In this document: positions 45,204 to 53,973 of the stretch, piece by piece | How positions within the stretch are numbered: position 1 is the stretch's first letter | Layout of the letters: the number at the start of each line of letters is the position of its first letter | Assembly (NCBI RefSeq): GCF_038096175.1 | Contig: NZ_CP151099.1 | Location: 3,226,501 to 3,290,500 of the forward strand | From: Nostoc sp. UHCC 0302 | GTDB taxonomy: Bacteria; Cyanobacteriota; Cyanobacteriia; Cyanobacteriales; Nostocaceae | Direction: 5' to 3' | Length of the DNA: 64,000 nucleotides | Program-made: the position numbers and the translations under genes | The notes under the pieces: generated by a model | Seen by the model: only the letters and a program-made list of their open reading frames with translations | The model's database searches: none | Told to the model about the DNA's origin: nothing

Positions 45204-45411
45204 AATTCAATGCTTTAGATACACCTAAATGCTAACGTCTACTTTGATTACTGTAGATTAAACACAGATACAATCGTTGCGTGAAACACAACTTTTGAAA
45301 GCAATGTCATCGAAAAAGTTGCTAGGTGGAGGCTCTTAAGAAATACATTCGGTAGCGTTAGAAATAGGGATGAGTTCTAAGCCAAAAGCCTGAGCCGCAT
45401 CAAGCGGGCGC

Positions 45412-45915
45412 TTACTGCTCTTGAGCAGACAGCGCCTTGCGATAAACGATTTTGTCAGCGCCCGCTTGATAGAAGTCGCGTATCCGTGCTTCCTCCTCAT
45501 AACCGCAATTGCGGTAGAAAGCTCGCGTGCGCTCAAAGTCCTGGGTCCCCGACGTTTCTATCAGCAGTACACGCCCGCCGCGTGCCATCAATGTTTGCTC
45601 AACGTAGCGTAGCAGGGTCGTACCACGTCCTTGTCCTTGGCGGTCGGGTCGGATAGCAATCAACTGTAGATTCCACGTTTGATCAGTCATCCGTTCCATC
45701 TCACAGTAAGCGATCCCCACCACCCCGTTGTCATCGTCGGTAATCCAAAAGCGTTCGGTTTTGTCGTCTGGTAGAGAATCGCTGTCGCTGCTACAACTGA
45801 AGTACTCGGACAGCATTTCGCCAAGCTCCTCAAGTTGGTTCGGTTGGAACAGTCCTGTTGCATCGGCTAAGGCAATCAGCGCGGTCGTATCATTGGGCAT
45901 GGTCGGTCGAATCAT
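45412..45915 (-). CDS. GNAT family N-acetyltransferase
   Basis: 167 residues: MIRPTMPNDTTALIALADAT, the beta strand NLQLIAIRPDRQGQGRGTTLLRYVE (acetyl-CoA loop QGQGRG) and ETSGTQDFERTRAFYRNCGY. It acetylates an unknown amine. It has GC-richer codon use than its neighbours. The stop is near a second open frame that ends at 45336; that frame is probably a shadow. Confidence 0.88.
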   Translation of the reverse strand: MIRPTMPNDTTALIALADATGLFQPNQLEELGEMLSEYFSCSSDSDSLPDDKTERFWITDDDNGVVGIAYCEMERMTDQTWNLQLIAIRPDRQGQGRGTTLLRYVEQTLMARGGRVLLIETSGTQDFERTRAFYRNCGYEEEARIRDFYQAGADKIVYRKALSAQEQ

Positions 45916-46254
45916 CGCAAACTCCGTGTGCGTGTAAAATAGGTTCTCTCTGGAGAAAATATCACAACAGTTGTTAAGGAGCTAATGAATTTTATCAACG
46001 TACTACTCCATATCCTCATTACATAGCACGTCATCCGAGCGATCGCTCCCTCAAATATGGGGTGGGGAAGTTGCAACAGCTAATCAAATGCCCACAATTT
46101 GTGGACAAAATAAGGGTAACGGCTTAACTGATACCCACGTTCCTTACAAAACACCAAGCAAAGAATATTACAACTTTCTTTCCAAGTCAAACACAGCACA
46201 ATTGGACAATCTCCCCCTGCTCCCTAAGTACCTCGACCATTTACCTTTTCTTAA
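45916..46254. other. Intergenic region up to IS copy A
   Basis: Upstream sequence of the GNAT gene plus a second copy of the GGGTAACGG repeat at 46114-46136. TTAA at 46251-46254 matches TTAA at 47389-47392 on the far side of the IS, a probable 4-bp target duplication. Confidence 0.55.
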
Positions 46255-47388
46255 GACTTGTCCGAAAATTCCAAAGCCAGACTGTTCAAAGCTTTGGGGC
46301 AAAACTTTGATATCTTCGTAAATACGTAATTATAAGGCTTTGAGATAGTTAGTGATAATTTAGAGGCATAAAAATTAACTCCTAATTTCTAAAAATTTAT
46401 GATTTTTGCTACTAGCTAAGTTGGCAGAACTAAGCTACCAATTCTTAACCTAACTAATCCGCAAACTGTTAAAATAATCTGCTCATACGTCTCAAGCTTT
46501 AAGCGAAATCTTTGTGAGGCTATGCGGAATATTTTAAGTAATCGAATCAAATGTTCAATGAATATCCGATTACTAGATAAAGCCTTATTTTCATCTTTTT
46601 GCTGTTGAGTTAATTCTCGTTTTGGTTTCTTTTTATGAGGAGTAGTGATATTCTCACCTCCTTGAAAGCCTTTATCACCTGAAAAGGGTTGAGATTTATC
46701 AAATTTATTTTGAGATTGACGAAACAATTTTATATCTGCTGTTGGCCCAGGAACACCTACTTCTACCTCTACAATATCTTTGCCTTCTGGTATGCCAATT
46801 ATCAGACTTTTTAATGTATGTTGTCTCTTCTTTCCAGAAAAATATTTCTGTTGCTCTTTTTGGTCAGAATCCCTATATATTGGCTGTTCTAAGCTATCGA
46901 CTAATAGCCTAAAATTTGTTAATACTTCTTGAACAAATAGTAAATCACTTTCATTATTTGATACTTGTTCTAATAAACTAGCAGGTAATATATCACGAAG
47001 AATTGGTATCCAGTCGTGAAATGTATCATTAGCTTCGGTTTTGGAAACACCAAATAGCATTCCTAATACTTGGAATGTTGGCATCTGTCTTAGATAAAAT
47101 AGACATAAACATACTTGTTCTTCGGTTGATAACTTTTCGGGACGACCACCACCAGCCGCATTAATTCTAATTTTATGACTCTCTTGTTTAGCTTTGATGT
47201 ATCGATTTCGTTTTAAGGCGCAATTTAGCAGTGATTGCAATTGTTCGTAACTAATCCCTAAAATCTGTTTTGTTCGTAGTGGATACTTTTGTATATAATC
47301 TAAAATCATAACTAATTGTGGAAAATGGTAGACGCCCAATCTAACGTTTTACCATTTTTCTTTTCCTAAGTTAATATTTCGGACAAGT
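46255..47388 (-). mobile_element. Insertion sequence copy A (IS5-superfamily-like, 1134 bp)
   Basis: Bounded by inverted ends ACTTGTCCGAAA (46256) and TTTCGGACAAGT (to 47388). The whole element is repeated in inverse orientation at 50586-51719 with the same length and the same encoded protein. TTAA flanks both sides. One transposase gene on the minus strand. Confidence 0.85.
46416..47309 (-). CDS. IS transposase, copy A (HTH plus DDE_4 type)
   Basis: 297 residues from the ATG at 47309 (MILDYIQKYPLRTKQ); an in-frame TTG ten codons earlier is possible. It has an N-terminal helix-turn-helix region (EEQVCLCLFYLRQMPTFQVLG) and a DDE domain with DSLEQPIYRD, the second Asp region GDKGFQGGENI and a C-terminal Glu region RIFIEHLIRLLKIFRIAS. 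The protein is identical to copy B, so transposition was recent and the gene is probably active. Confidence 0.9.
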   Translation of the reverse strand: MILDYIQKYPLRTKQILGISYEQLQSLLNCALKRNRYIKAKQESHKIRINAAGGGRPEKLSTEEQVCLCLFYLRQMPTFQVLGMLFGVSKTEANDTFHDWIPILRDILPASLLEQVSNNESDLLFVQEVLTNFRLLVDSLEQPIYRDSDQKEQQKYFSGKKRQHTLKSLIIGIPEGKDIVEVEVGVPGPTADIKLFRQSQNKFDKSQPFSGDKGFQGGENITTPHKKKPKRELTQQQKDENKALSSNRIFIEHLIRLLKIFRIASQRFRLKLETYEQIILTVCGLVRLRIGSLVLPT

Positions 47389-47657
47389 TTAATGGTTTAC
47401 ATTCGCCACTGAAGCGGCATAAGATCATCACCCCGAATAACTCCATACAGGGACGAGTGCGATGGCGTACCCGCCCACCATAGGTGATTGCTCCATACCT
47501 GAAGGAGCGCACAAGTAGTCAGCAACTCACACAAAGCGTCTCTGAACTGATAAGTACAATCAATCTTTATTTTGAAAAGCAATTGCTCTGTTCGTAGTGC
47601 AAAGAGAGCAGCAATCACTAGAATCACAGAATAATCAAGCTTCTGGGCTTGTTCAAC
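47389..47657. other. Region between IS copy A and precursor 10
   Basis: Contains degenerate sequence with no recognised gene. The open stretch 47397-47627 (minus) has no ribosome site or family signature. Confidence 0.4.
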
Positions 47658-47912
47658 TTAGTAGCCGCTGTAGCCCCCACTCAAATTAAGGCTACTAAAG
47701 TCAAAGCTACCATAGCCACGACCGTAGCCACCACCAAAATTGAGGCTACCAAAGTCAAAGCTACCATAACCACCATCGTAGCCACCACCAAAACCAAGAC
47801 TACCAGAGTCAAAGCTATAGCTACTAAAAAATTCGCCGCCAGTTTGAAGCTTCTGTTCTTCAGTAGATAAATCTATAAGGAATTCGGATTGGATCACTTT
47901 AACTGATATCAT
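47658..47912 (-). CDS. Double-glycine leader peptide precursor 10 (orphan)
   Basis: 84 residues. The leader FLIDLSTEEQKLQTGG ends at residue 26, matching the leaders of the array at 9-20 kb. The 58-residue core is Gly/Tyr/Ser/Phe-rich with about two and a half 18-residue units (SLNFGGGYGRGYGSFDFS type, 54-bp DNA repeats). The upstream flank keeps AAAATTGAGGTAA as in precursor 8, and a hairpin TTGTACA / TGTACAA at 47940-47955. No exporter is nearby; the one at 13.2 kb would have to serve it. Confidence 0.82.
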   Translation of the reverse strand: MISVKVIQSEFLIDLSTEEQKLQTGGEFFSSYSFDSGSLGFGGGYDGGYGSFDFGSLNFGGGYGRGYGSFDFSSLNLSGGYSGY

Positions 47913-48468
47913 TGTTTACCTCAATTTTGTACATAAGTGTTGTACAAATGTACAAATACGTAAGACCTACGCTTTTATTTATAGATATATTTTTCAGAAA
48001 TTTAATGATTCTTGAGTCAGAAATAATATATTTAAATATATTACTTTTGGATTAAAAAATATTTTTAAAATTAGATCAAGAATAATTAATTAAAATTAAT
48101 GTTCAAATCTATCTTTTTAGACATAATACCGGAATTTTTGTCTTTAAGAATAGACAACTTCATACCTATAGTTAAAGCTATATCTACAACAGGCTACGCT
48201 TATACGTTCTCCTCCAAGCAGTCTGCACCCATACAACAAACGGCAAGATGTGCGAGGATTTGGTTCTAATTTACTGTATTGTGGGATATCCTACCCTGTG
48301 TAACCCGAATGAATACTCTAGAAATGCGCCGACACCTCAAAAAAATTGAAAAACCAGTTCGTAAGAAAATAGAACTAATCCCGCCACCAGAAGACAAAAT
48401 TGCACCTTGAATTATTGACGGTGCGATGGTGCTATAAATTTATTTCCCGGCTCAAAATCTTCGCAGTA
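47913..48468. other. Upstream region of precursor 10
   Basis: About 550 bp, AT-rich near the gene with ATAAATAAAAGCGTAGGTC on the minus strand, which resembles the leader region of the main array. A short open stretch near 48310-48408 (MNTLEMRRHLKKIEKP) has no recognised family. Confidence 0.45.
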
Positions 48469-48790
48469 TCACCTCACATCATCGCCACTCTTTGGCTTGA
48501 ATATTTTAAAAGTTAACGGGAAAACTATTGTTTCTAATACTCCATAAGCATTAACTGATACTAGACCATTTTCTACTTTACCCAAATTTCCTATGTATTG
48601 TCTCGATACGTAATCTGTACTGTGTCCTTTTTTCTTGTCTCCGGTTTCATCTATTACTAAAATAAATGATTCTCCTTTCAACATTGATAATGTTATAGAC
48701 AATCTCCTCTCCCTCAAGGCTTTAATCTCCCACGGGGATTCAGTTAAAAAATGATGGGGAGCATCCCAGTTTTTTGCAAAGAGGGCGAAA
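48469..48790 (-). pseudogene. IS701-type transposase fragment
   Basis: The minus-strand frame reads FAKNWDAPHHFLTESPWEIK, then SFILVIDETGDKKKG, STDYVSRQYIGNLGKVENGL and VSVNAYGVLE, typical of the DDE domain of IS701-family transposases. It is a fragment of about 105 residues, truncated at both ends. Confidence 0.8.
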
Positions 48791-48829
48791 ATCAGTCAGG
48801 ATAATTAAGATGAGTGTATTTACCTACCG

Positions 48830-49622
48830 ATGACCCCAGAACAAAAGCAAGCCCTCCAAGAACATATTCAAGCGATCGCTAAAATATTGTACGAAGACAC
48901 GTCACCAGAAAGGCTAACCAGTCTTGCAGGAATAGAACAAGCAGTGCGGAGTCAAATGCTTTGATCACGTAATGCCAGAAGTAGGGGTTTTTTTATCGAA
49001 ACGGTTACAGGCACAAGTGCAGGGTATCGACGACGAATGAAAAGTATTTTGGGAGAATTGTCAATCACAAGTAAAAGCGCAGAAATTGGAAGTCCCTTCT
49101 AGCAATCAACTGAGCCGGTATCTGCAAATTTGTTGTCTACGCGTGAGTGCCAATGTCAGCTATGAAGATGCAGCATCAGATATTGAATATTTCACAGGTG
49201 TGCGAGTTTCTCACAGCAGTCAACAGCGATTGGTACACCGCCAAAACTTCGATTTACCGAAGCAAGAAGACAAAGTTGAAGAATTAAGCGTTGATGGTGG
49301 AAATATTTGTGTCCGCACTCAATCAGGTGAAATAAGCGCATGGCTGGGCTATAAAGCGATTAGCTTACATCACCATGAAACCGTGGGAACGTCTTTTCAA
49401 AATAATCAGGTTGTAATTGATTGGGTTAATCGCCAACAACTGGATAGTACAGTCACTTGTATTGGTGATGGACATGACGGCATTTGGAATATTATTGACC
49501 AATTAGCACGTGATGTACAACCTCGAGAAGTACTGAATTGGTTTTATTTAATAGAAAACCTTTACAAAATTGGAGGTTCACAAAAACGCTTGAAACAGGC
49601 ACAAGGCTTACTTTGCAATTAA
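48830..49622 (+). pseudogene. ISKra4-type transposase, broken
   Basis: Starts MTPEQKQALQEHIQAIAKIL, stops at SQML (48964), continues in another frame as HVMPEVGVFLSKRL, stops again near 49040, then CCLRVSANVSYEDAASDIEY to LVHRQNFDLPKQEDK and SVDGGNICVRT and ends early at NLYKIGGSQKRLKQAQGLL. This order matches ISKra4-family transposases. At least two frame breaks and C-terminal loss. Confidence 0.82.
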
Positions 49623-49835
49623 ATCTATTTTTTGTTTGTATGCTGTGGATTAATTGCTGATGAGTATTATTTAGCACCTGAAAAATAAGTGCTCATTGTA
49701 TTCAGCGAGACATAGCTTAAGCTGTTGTTTGCTGTAGAGTCGCATTAATGAGATATTATCTAACCTCGCCTGCACTTGGGACGGGGTTTTACTTTTGCAG
49801 TCCAACACCCGCCCCATTAGCTGGACAACCTTGTG
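49623..49835. other. Short intergenic region
   Basis: 213 bp after the ISKra4 remnant; no feature recognised. Confidence 0.4.
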
Positions 49836-50583
49836 TTAACGCTTCTTGCCCTGTGGCAATACCTGTTGATTCTGTGGTTGCAGAGATGCCCTCGCTTCTG
49901 CTTTCGAAACTGCGGGTAATGCTGGTACAGTCTTGTTTGCGTTATCTGCCCAGCGTTCGTAAGTTTCGTTGGTCACCCAATGCAGAGTTGTCCCATCTTC
50001 AGCGCCACTGCGAATCATCTCTGCTGCTTCTAATGCATCCCTTTCAAAATCAGATTCCGGGTTGCGGTAACTCCACTGAATGAACCAGTACGTTCCAAGC
50101 GCTCCTTCCACTTTCTGGAACTCGGCACAGAAGATGTAGTTTTTGAGGACAGATGCGATCGCCGCATAGCAAAACTCCTTCGGATCTCCTGGCATCCCTT
50201 CTTCACACCACTTTTGGAAGGCACGATGGGCGAAGTGATTGTACAGTGCGGCGAATGAGTCTTTACTGCGACGGTGCATTAAAAAACAAAGCAGCATTGA
50301 GACTGGCCCCTTAAACTGGTCTTTGAGTTCACCCGCTACCGGAATCACCCACAGTTCAGTAAACGGCTCGTTGGTAAAGTTTTCGTTGATTGTGAATAAA
50401 CGGTCTGGACGAGAGATTGCAATAGCGAAGTCTGCTTTATTGCCTTTGAGATAACCGCCTGCTTGTGCCTGTAGAATTGTGAGTTTCGGGGAACAATCGA
50501 GTAAGAATTGCCCGTATTCTTGAGCACAATTAGCTTGCAGTTTTGGCTGGCTGGGAGGGATGAGAAAGATGCTGTTGTTAATT
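49836..50583 (-). pseudogene. Hypothetical gene, 5' end cut off by IS copy B
   Basis: The minus-strand frame is open from the IS border (NNSIFLIPPSQPKLQANCAQ) through QAGGYLKGNKADFAIAISRP, ELWVIPVAGELKDQFKGP and HRRSKDSFAALYNHFAHRAF to the stop at 49836, about 248 codons, with no start near the IS. A short 5' piece, ATG at 51737 (METIKI), is in the same orientation on the other side of the IS. I do not recognise the family; companions downstream of 51771 look like plasmid or mobile-region genes. Confidence 0.65.
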
Positions 50584-50585
50584 AA

Positions 50586-51719
50586 ACTTGTCCGAAATAT
50601 TAACTTAGGAAAAGAAAAATGGTAAAACGTTAGATTGGGCGTCTACCATTTTCCACAATTAGTTATGATTTTAGATTATATACAAAAGTATCCACTACGA
50701 ACAAAACAGATTTTAGGGATTAGTTACGAACAATTGCAATCACTGCTAAATTGCGCCTTAAAACGAAATCGATACATCAAAGCTAAACAAGAGAGTCATA
50801 AAATTAGAATTAATGCGGCTGGTGGTGGTCGTCCCGAAAAGTTATCAACCGAAGAACAAGTATGTTTATGTCTATTTTATCTAAGACAGATGCCAACATT
50901 CCAAGTATTAGGAATGCTATTTGGTGTTTCCAAAACCGAAGCTAATGATACATTTCACGACTGGATACCAATTCTTCGTGATATATTACCTGCTAGTTTA
51001 TTAGAACAAGTATCAAATAATGAAAGTGATTTACTATTTGTTCAAGAAGTATTAACAAATTTTAGGCTATTAGTCGATAGCTTAGAACAGCCAATATATA
51101 GGGATTCTGACCAAAAAGAGCAACAGAAATATTTTTCTGGAAAGAAGAGACAACATACATTAAAAAGTCTGATAATTGGCATACCAGAAGGCAAAGATAT
51201 TGTAGAGGTAGAAGTAGGTGTTCCTGGGCCAACAGCAGATATAAAATTGTTTCGTCAATCTCAAAATAAATTTGATAAATCTCAACCCTTTTCAGGTGAT
51301 AAAGGCTTTCAAGGAGGTGAGAATATCACTACTCCTCATAAAAAGAAACCAAAACGAGAATTAACTCAACAGCAAAAAGATGAAAATAAGGCTTTATCTA
51401 GTAATCGGATATTCATTGAACATTTGATTCGATTACTTAAAATATTCCGCATAGCCTCACAAAGATTTCGCTTAAAGCTTGAGACGTATGAGCAGATTAT
51501 TTTAACAGTTTGCGGATTAGTTAGGTTAAGAATTGGTAGCTTAGTTCTGCCAACTTAGCTAGTAGCAAAAATCATAAATTTTTAGAAATTAGGAGTTAAT
51601 TTTTATGCCTCTAAATTATCACTAACTATCTCAAAGCCTTATAATTACGTATTTACGAAGATATCAAAGTTTTGCCCCAAAGCTTTGAACAGTCTGGCTT
51701 TGGAATTTTCGGACAAGTC
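50586..51719 (+). mobile_element. Insertion sequence copy B (IS5-superfamily-like, 1134 bp)
   Basis: Same length and ends as copy A but opposite orientation: ACTTGTCCGAAA at 50586 and TTCGGACAAGTC to 51719. Flanks are TTAA on the left and TATT on the right, so no clean target duplication. It sits within a minus-strand gene. Confidence 0.85.
50665..51558 (+). CDS. IS transposase, copy B
   Basis: 297 residues, identical in translation to the copy at 46416-47309. The ATG at 50665 follows TTAGTT; a TTG at 50635 is an alternative. Complete helix-turn-helix and DDE-type domains, so a possible active source for further transposition and a substrate for recombination with copy A. Confidence 0.9.
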   Translation: MILDYIQKYPLRTKQILGISYEQLQSLLNCALKRNRYIKAKQESHKIRINAAGGGRPEKLSTEEQVCLCLFYLRQMPTFQVLGMLFGVSKTEANDTFHDWIPILRDILPASLLEQVSNNESDLLFVQEVLTNFRLLVDSLEQPIYRDSDQKEQQKYFSGKKRQHTLKSLIIGIPEGKDIVEVEVGVPGPTADIKLFRQSQNKFDKSQPFSGDKGFQGGENITTPHKKKPKRELTQQQKDENKALSSNRIFIEHLIRLLKIFRIASQRFRLKLETYEQIILTVCGLVRLRIGSLVLPT

Positions 51720-51737
51720 TATTTTGATGGTTTCCAT
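51720..51737 (-). pseudogene. Possible 5' start of the interrupted gene
   Basis: Minus strand: ATG GAA ACC ATC AAA ATA runs straight into the IS edge. It is in the same orientation as the body at 49836-50583 and lies 33 bp after the preceding gene's stop, so it is a plausible start codon, although there is no clear ribosome site. Confidence 0.4.
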
Positions 51738-51770
51738 GATTGCGTGAATTGTTGGGTTTGTGTTGTAGAG

Positions 51771-52109
51771 TTAGCTGTTGACGATATTTGGATAAATTGC
51801 TTTTAACTCGTAGGTCAGCAGTTCAATTTGATACAATCGTTTCTTAATCTCTGCTTCTAGAAGCGTTTTTAATTCCTGTGGGGTTAGTAGTTGAAGTTCG
51901 TTCTCTGTGTGGGATTGTTCGTTTTTGGAATTGTTACCAGGCATAACTACATAACGCCAATCGTCACCGTATTGATGGGCTAAAAGACTACCTTGAGGAT
52001 AATATTTGATACCAATGATCAGTCCTTCGTCTGTACGCTGTCCCAAGGTAAAGTGTGGGTATTTCCAGCCCTTTGGTATTGATATTGTTGGTTCCATGTC
52101 TGTAATCAT
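51771..52109 (-). CDS. Hypothetical protein
   Basis: 112 residues. The N-terminal half (SIPKGWKYPHFTLGQRTDEG, YYPQGSLLAHQYGDDWRYVV) looks like a small beta domain; the C-terminal part (LTPQELKTLLEAEIKKRLYQ) is a coiled helix. Unknown family. Eight bases after the preceding gene on the same strand, in a three-gene set with the IS-interrupted gene. Confidence 0.65.
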   Translation of the reverse strand: MITDMEPTISIPKGWKYPHFTLGQRTDEGLIIGIKYYPQGSLLAHQYGDDWRYVVMPGNNSKNEQSHTENELQLLTPQELKTLLEAEIKKRLYQIELLTYELKAIYPNIVNS

Positions 52110-52117
52110 GAAGTTGA

Positions 52118-52444
52118 CTATGCTGCTAGAGGTTTATCTGCTGCTCTGGATTTCCCGGCTACTTTCATAAAGTCATCCAATCCGATAGCTGCATCTTCCG
52201 GGTTGGTGTACCGAATCTGATCTACAGCATTTGACCAGTGGCTAATGTGTTGAAAGATTACACCCAGCATGGAGTGAGCTTTGTATACGCGGTAATTCCT
52301 GGGGCAAGCTCCATTCACGTAAACGAGTCTGTAGCCAAGAATTTGGATGATCTCTGCATTCGGATCTGTAGGAGGTAGAAGAATTTTCTCTGGGGAATTA
52401 TCCAGCTCGGCAAATTGAAGAGAAGGCGTAATTTTTGCCATCAT
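52118..52444 (-). CDS. Hypothetical protein
   Basis: 108 residues beginning MMAKITPSLQFAELDNSPEK. A middle motif LGYRLVYVNGACPRNYRVYK and VFQHISHWS-like helices, with no recognised domain. First gene of the small minus-strand operon interrupted by IS copy B. Probably from the same mobile or plasmid-derived segment. Confidence 0.62.
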   Translation of the reverse strand: MMAKITPSLQFAELDNSPEKILLPPTDPNAEIIQILGYRLVYVNGACPRNYRVYKAHSMLGVIFQHISHWSNAVDQIRYTNPEDAAIGLDDFMKVAGKSRAADKPLAA

Positions 52445-52660
52445 TTTATTAACAAGTCTCGTTGTGAAATATTAGGATTATTAATCTCACTTGCCTATAC
52501 CGCTGCAACTATATCTGGTCAAAAAATTAAACGTATGGGTGTTCAAAAATATGTCGGGCGAATTAAAGAATTCTTAAGGACAATTCGTCGTCATAGCAGT
52601 TTTTATATTGGGTTATATGGGTCTAACTGGGTTAATTTTATGGAAAATCTTATGATTTAA
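52440..52660 (+). pseudogene. IS4-like transposase C-terminal fragment
   Basis: An open frame with INKSRCEILGLLISLAYTAA, TISGQKIKRMGVQKYVGRIK and TIRRHSSFYIGLYGSNWVNF. From memory this matches the C-terminus of cyanobacterial IS4-type transposases. No N-terminal domain is present. Confidence 0.6.
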
Positions 52661-52782
52661 TTGCACTTTGAGAACTTGACTTGGGATACTGTGAGTCTTT
52701 AAGACAAATAGATAACTAAGGCTGTTTTTCAAATGAATATACTTATAATGATTGCAGCATTCATAACCTGCATTTATCAGTC

Positions 52783-53670
52783 ATGGCAATACTTCAACTG
52801 ATTGAACCCGAAGTTAAAGATTTAGGTGGGTTTACTGCCCGCCGCAGTTTGCCATATCTTAATCGCCAAATGGTCGGGCCATTTATCTTTTTTGATCATC
52901 TTGGCCCGTCCGTTTTGCCCCCCAACAGAGGTATTGATGTGCGACCACATCCTCATATCAATCTTGCAACGGTAACTTATTTGTTTGATGGTGCTTTGAT
53001 GCACCGCGATAGTTTGGGTACTGTGCAGTCAATCCAACCGGGTGCAGTGAACTGGATGACGGCGGGGAAGGGGATTGTACATTCAGAACGATCTCCCGAT
53101 TCTGACCGACATAACGAAGCCAGCATTCATGGAATTCAAACCTGGGTTGCCCTGCCTGTAGAATATGAAGAAACAGATCCAAAGTTTACTCACTATCCTG
53201 CTGAAACTCTTCCGACCTGGGAAGAGAATGGCGCTATCATCAAACTCATTGTTGGACAAACACTTGGCCATACTTCACCTGTGAAAGTTTTCTCACCCAT
53301 TCTTTATTTAGATGTGGTGCTGTCTGCCAATGCTCACTTCACTGTCCCCGATGGTTATTCTGAGAGGGCAGTATACAGTGTCACAGAAGGGTTAAACATT
53401 AATGATGAACCGCTAGAGCCATATCGGTTCGCCATTTTAGAGCCAGATAATGAGATAAAGGTTTCTGCTGTCGCTGCTGCTCGATGCATTATTATTGGTG
53501 GTGAGCCATTGGGTACACGTTACAAATGGTGGAATTTTGTCTCTAGCCGAGCAGAGCGAATAGAGCAAGCTAAAGCTGATTGGCGCGATCGCCGCTTTGC
53601 AAGCTTACCAGATGAAACAGAGTTTATTCCATTACCAGAAGTGGTAACAGAAGCTAATCCCTTCTCCTAG
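52783..53670 (+). CDS. Pirin family protein
   Basis: 295 residues with the bicupin pirin layout: FTARRSLPYLNRQMVGPFIF, FDHLGP, the N-terminal metal site RPHPHINLATVTYLFDG, and WMTAGKGIVHSERSP, with the ligand histidines and Glu present. Pirins bind iron and act as redox-sensitive regulators or quercetin dioxygenases. Stands alone. Confidence 0.92.
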   Translation: MAILQLIEPEVKDLGGFTARRSLPYLNRQMVGPFIFFDHLGPSVLPPNRGIDVRPHPHINLATVTYLFDGALMHRDSLGTVQSIQPGAVNWMTAGKGIVHSERSPDSDRHNEASIHGIQTWVALPVEYEETDPKFTHYPAETLPTWEENGAIIKLIVGQTLGHTSPVKVFSPILYLDVVLSANAHFTVPDGYSERAVYSVTEGLNINDEPLEPYRFAILEPDNEIKVSAVAAARCIIIGGEPLGTRYKWWNFVSSRAERIEQAKADWRDRRFASLPDETEFIPLPEVVTEANPFS

Positions 53671-53973
53671 TAGTTCACCAGCCCAAAATTGTTAGGTGAG
53701 GGCAGGCAAAGGAGCAGGGGAGCAGGGGAGAAGCCTGCCCCTCTGCTAACCGCCATGCAAAGTTTACGAGAGCAGAGTACTAGTAGCAGGCCTAAATTCC
53801 TCACGTTTTTGTTCTAAATTCTGAATTCTTTTTCAATCTTGTAGCTGTTCGGCTGAACCAAAATGATCATGCGATTAAAGTAGTTTGCCACTCTCACAAC
53901 GTCGTTCAAATTTACAAGTGATATGCAGCCGTGAGTTTACCAACAGCTACAGACAATTCATCTGTGTCTCTCA
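53671..53973. other. Intergenic region
   Basis: About 300 bp with a GGAGCAGGGGAGCAGGGGAG tract at about 53710. No gene. Confidence 0.5.

Noticed and set aside
45336-45536. Second frame at the 3' end of the GNAT gene
   Set aside because: Overlaps the well-supported acetyltransferase in another frame; its last 20 codons look protein-like but no start or family supports it.
47397-47627. Minus-strand frame next to IS copy A
   Set aside because: No start context and odd composition; probably degenerate sequence.
47649-47870. Thr/Ala/Lys-rich plus-strand frame
   Set aside because: Antisense of the repeat core of precursor 10; the minus strand has the leader and ribosome site.
46255-51719. Simple composite transposon bounded by IS copies A and B
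   Set aside because: IS copy B appears to lie within a resident gene and outer flanks do not form a shared target duplication, so independent insertions fit better, although later inversion of the segment is possible.
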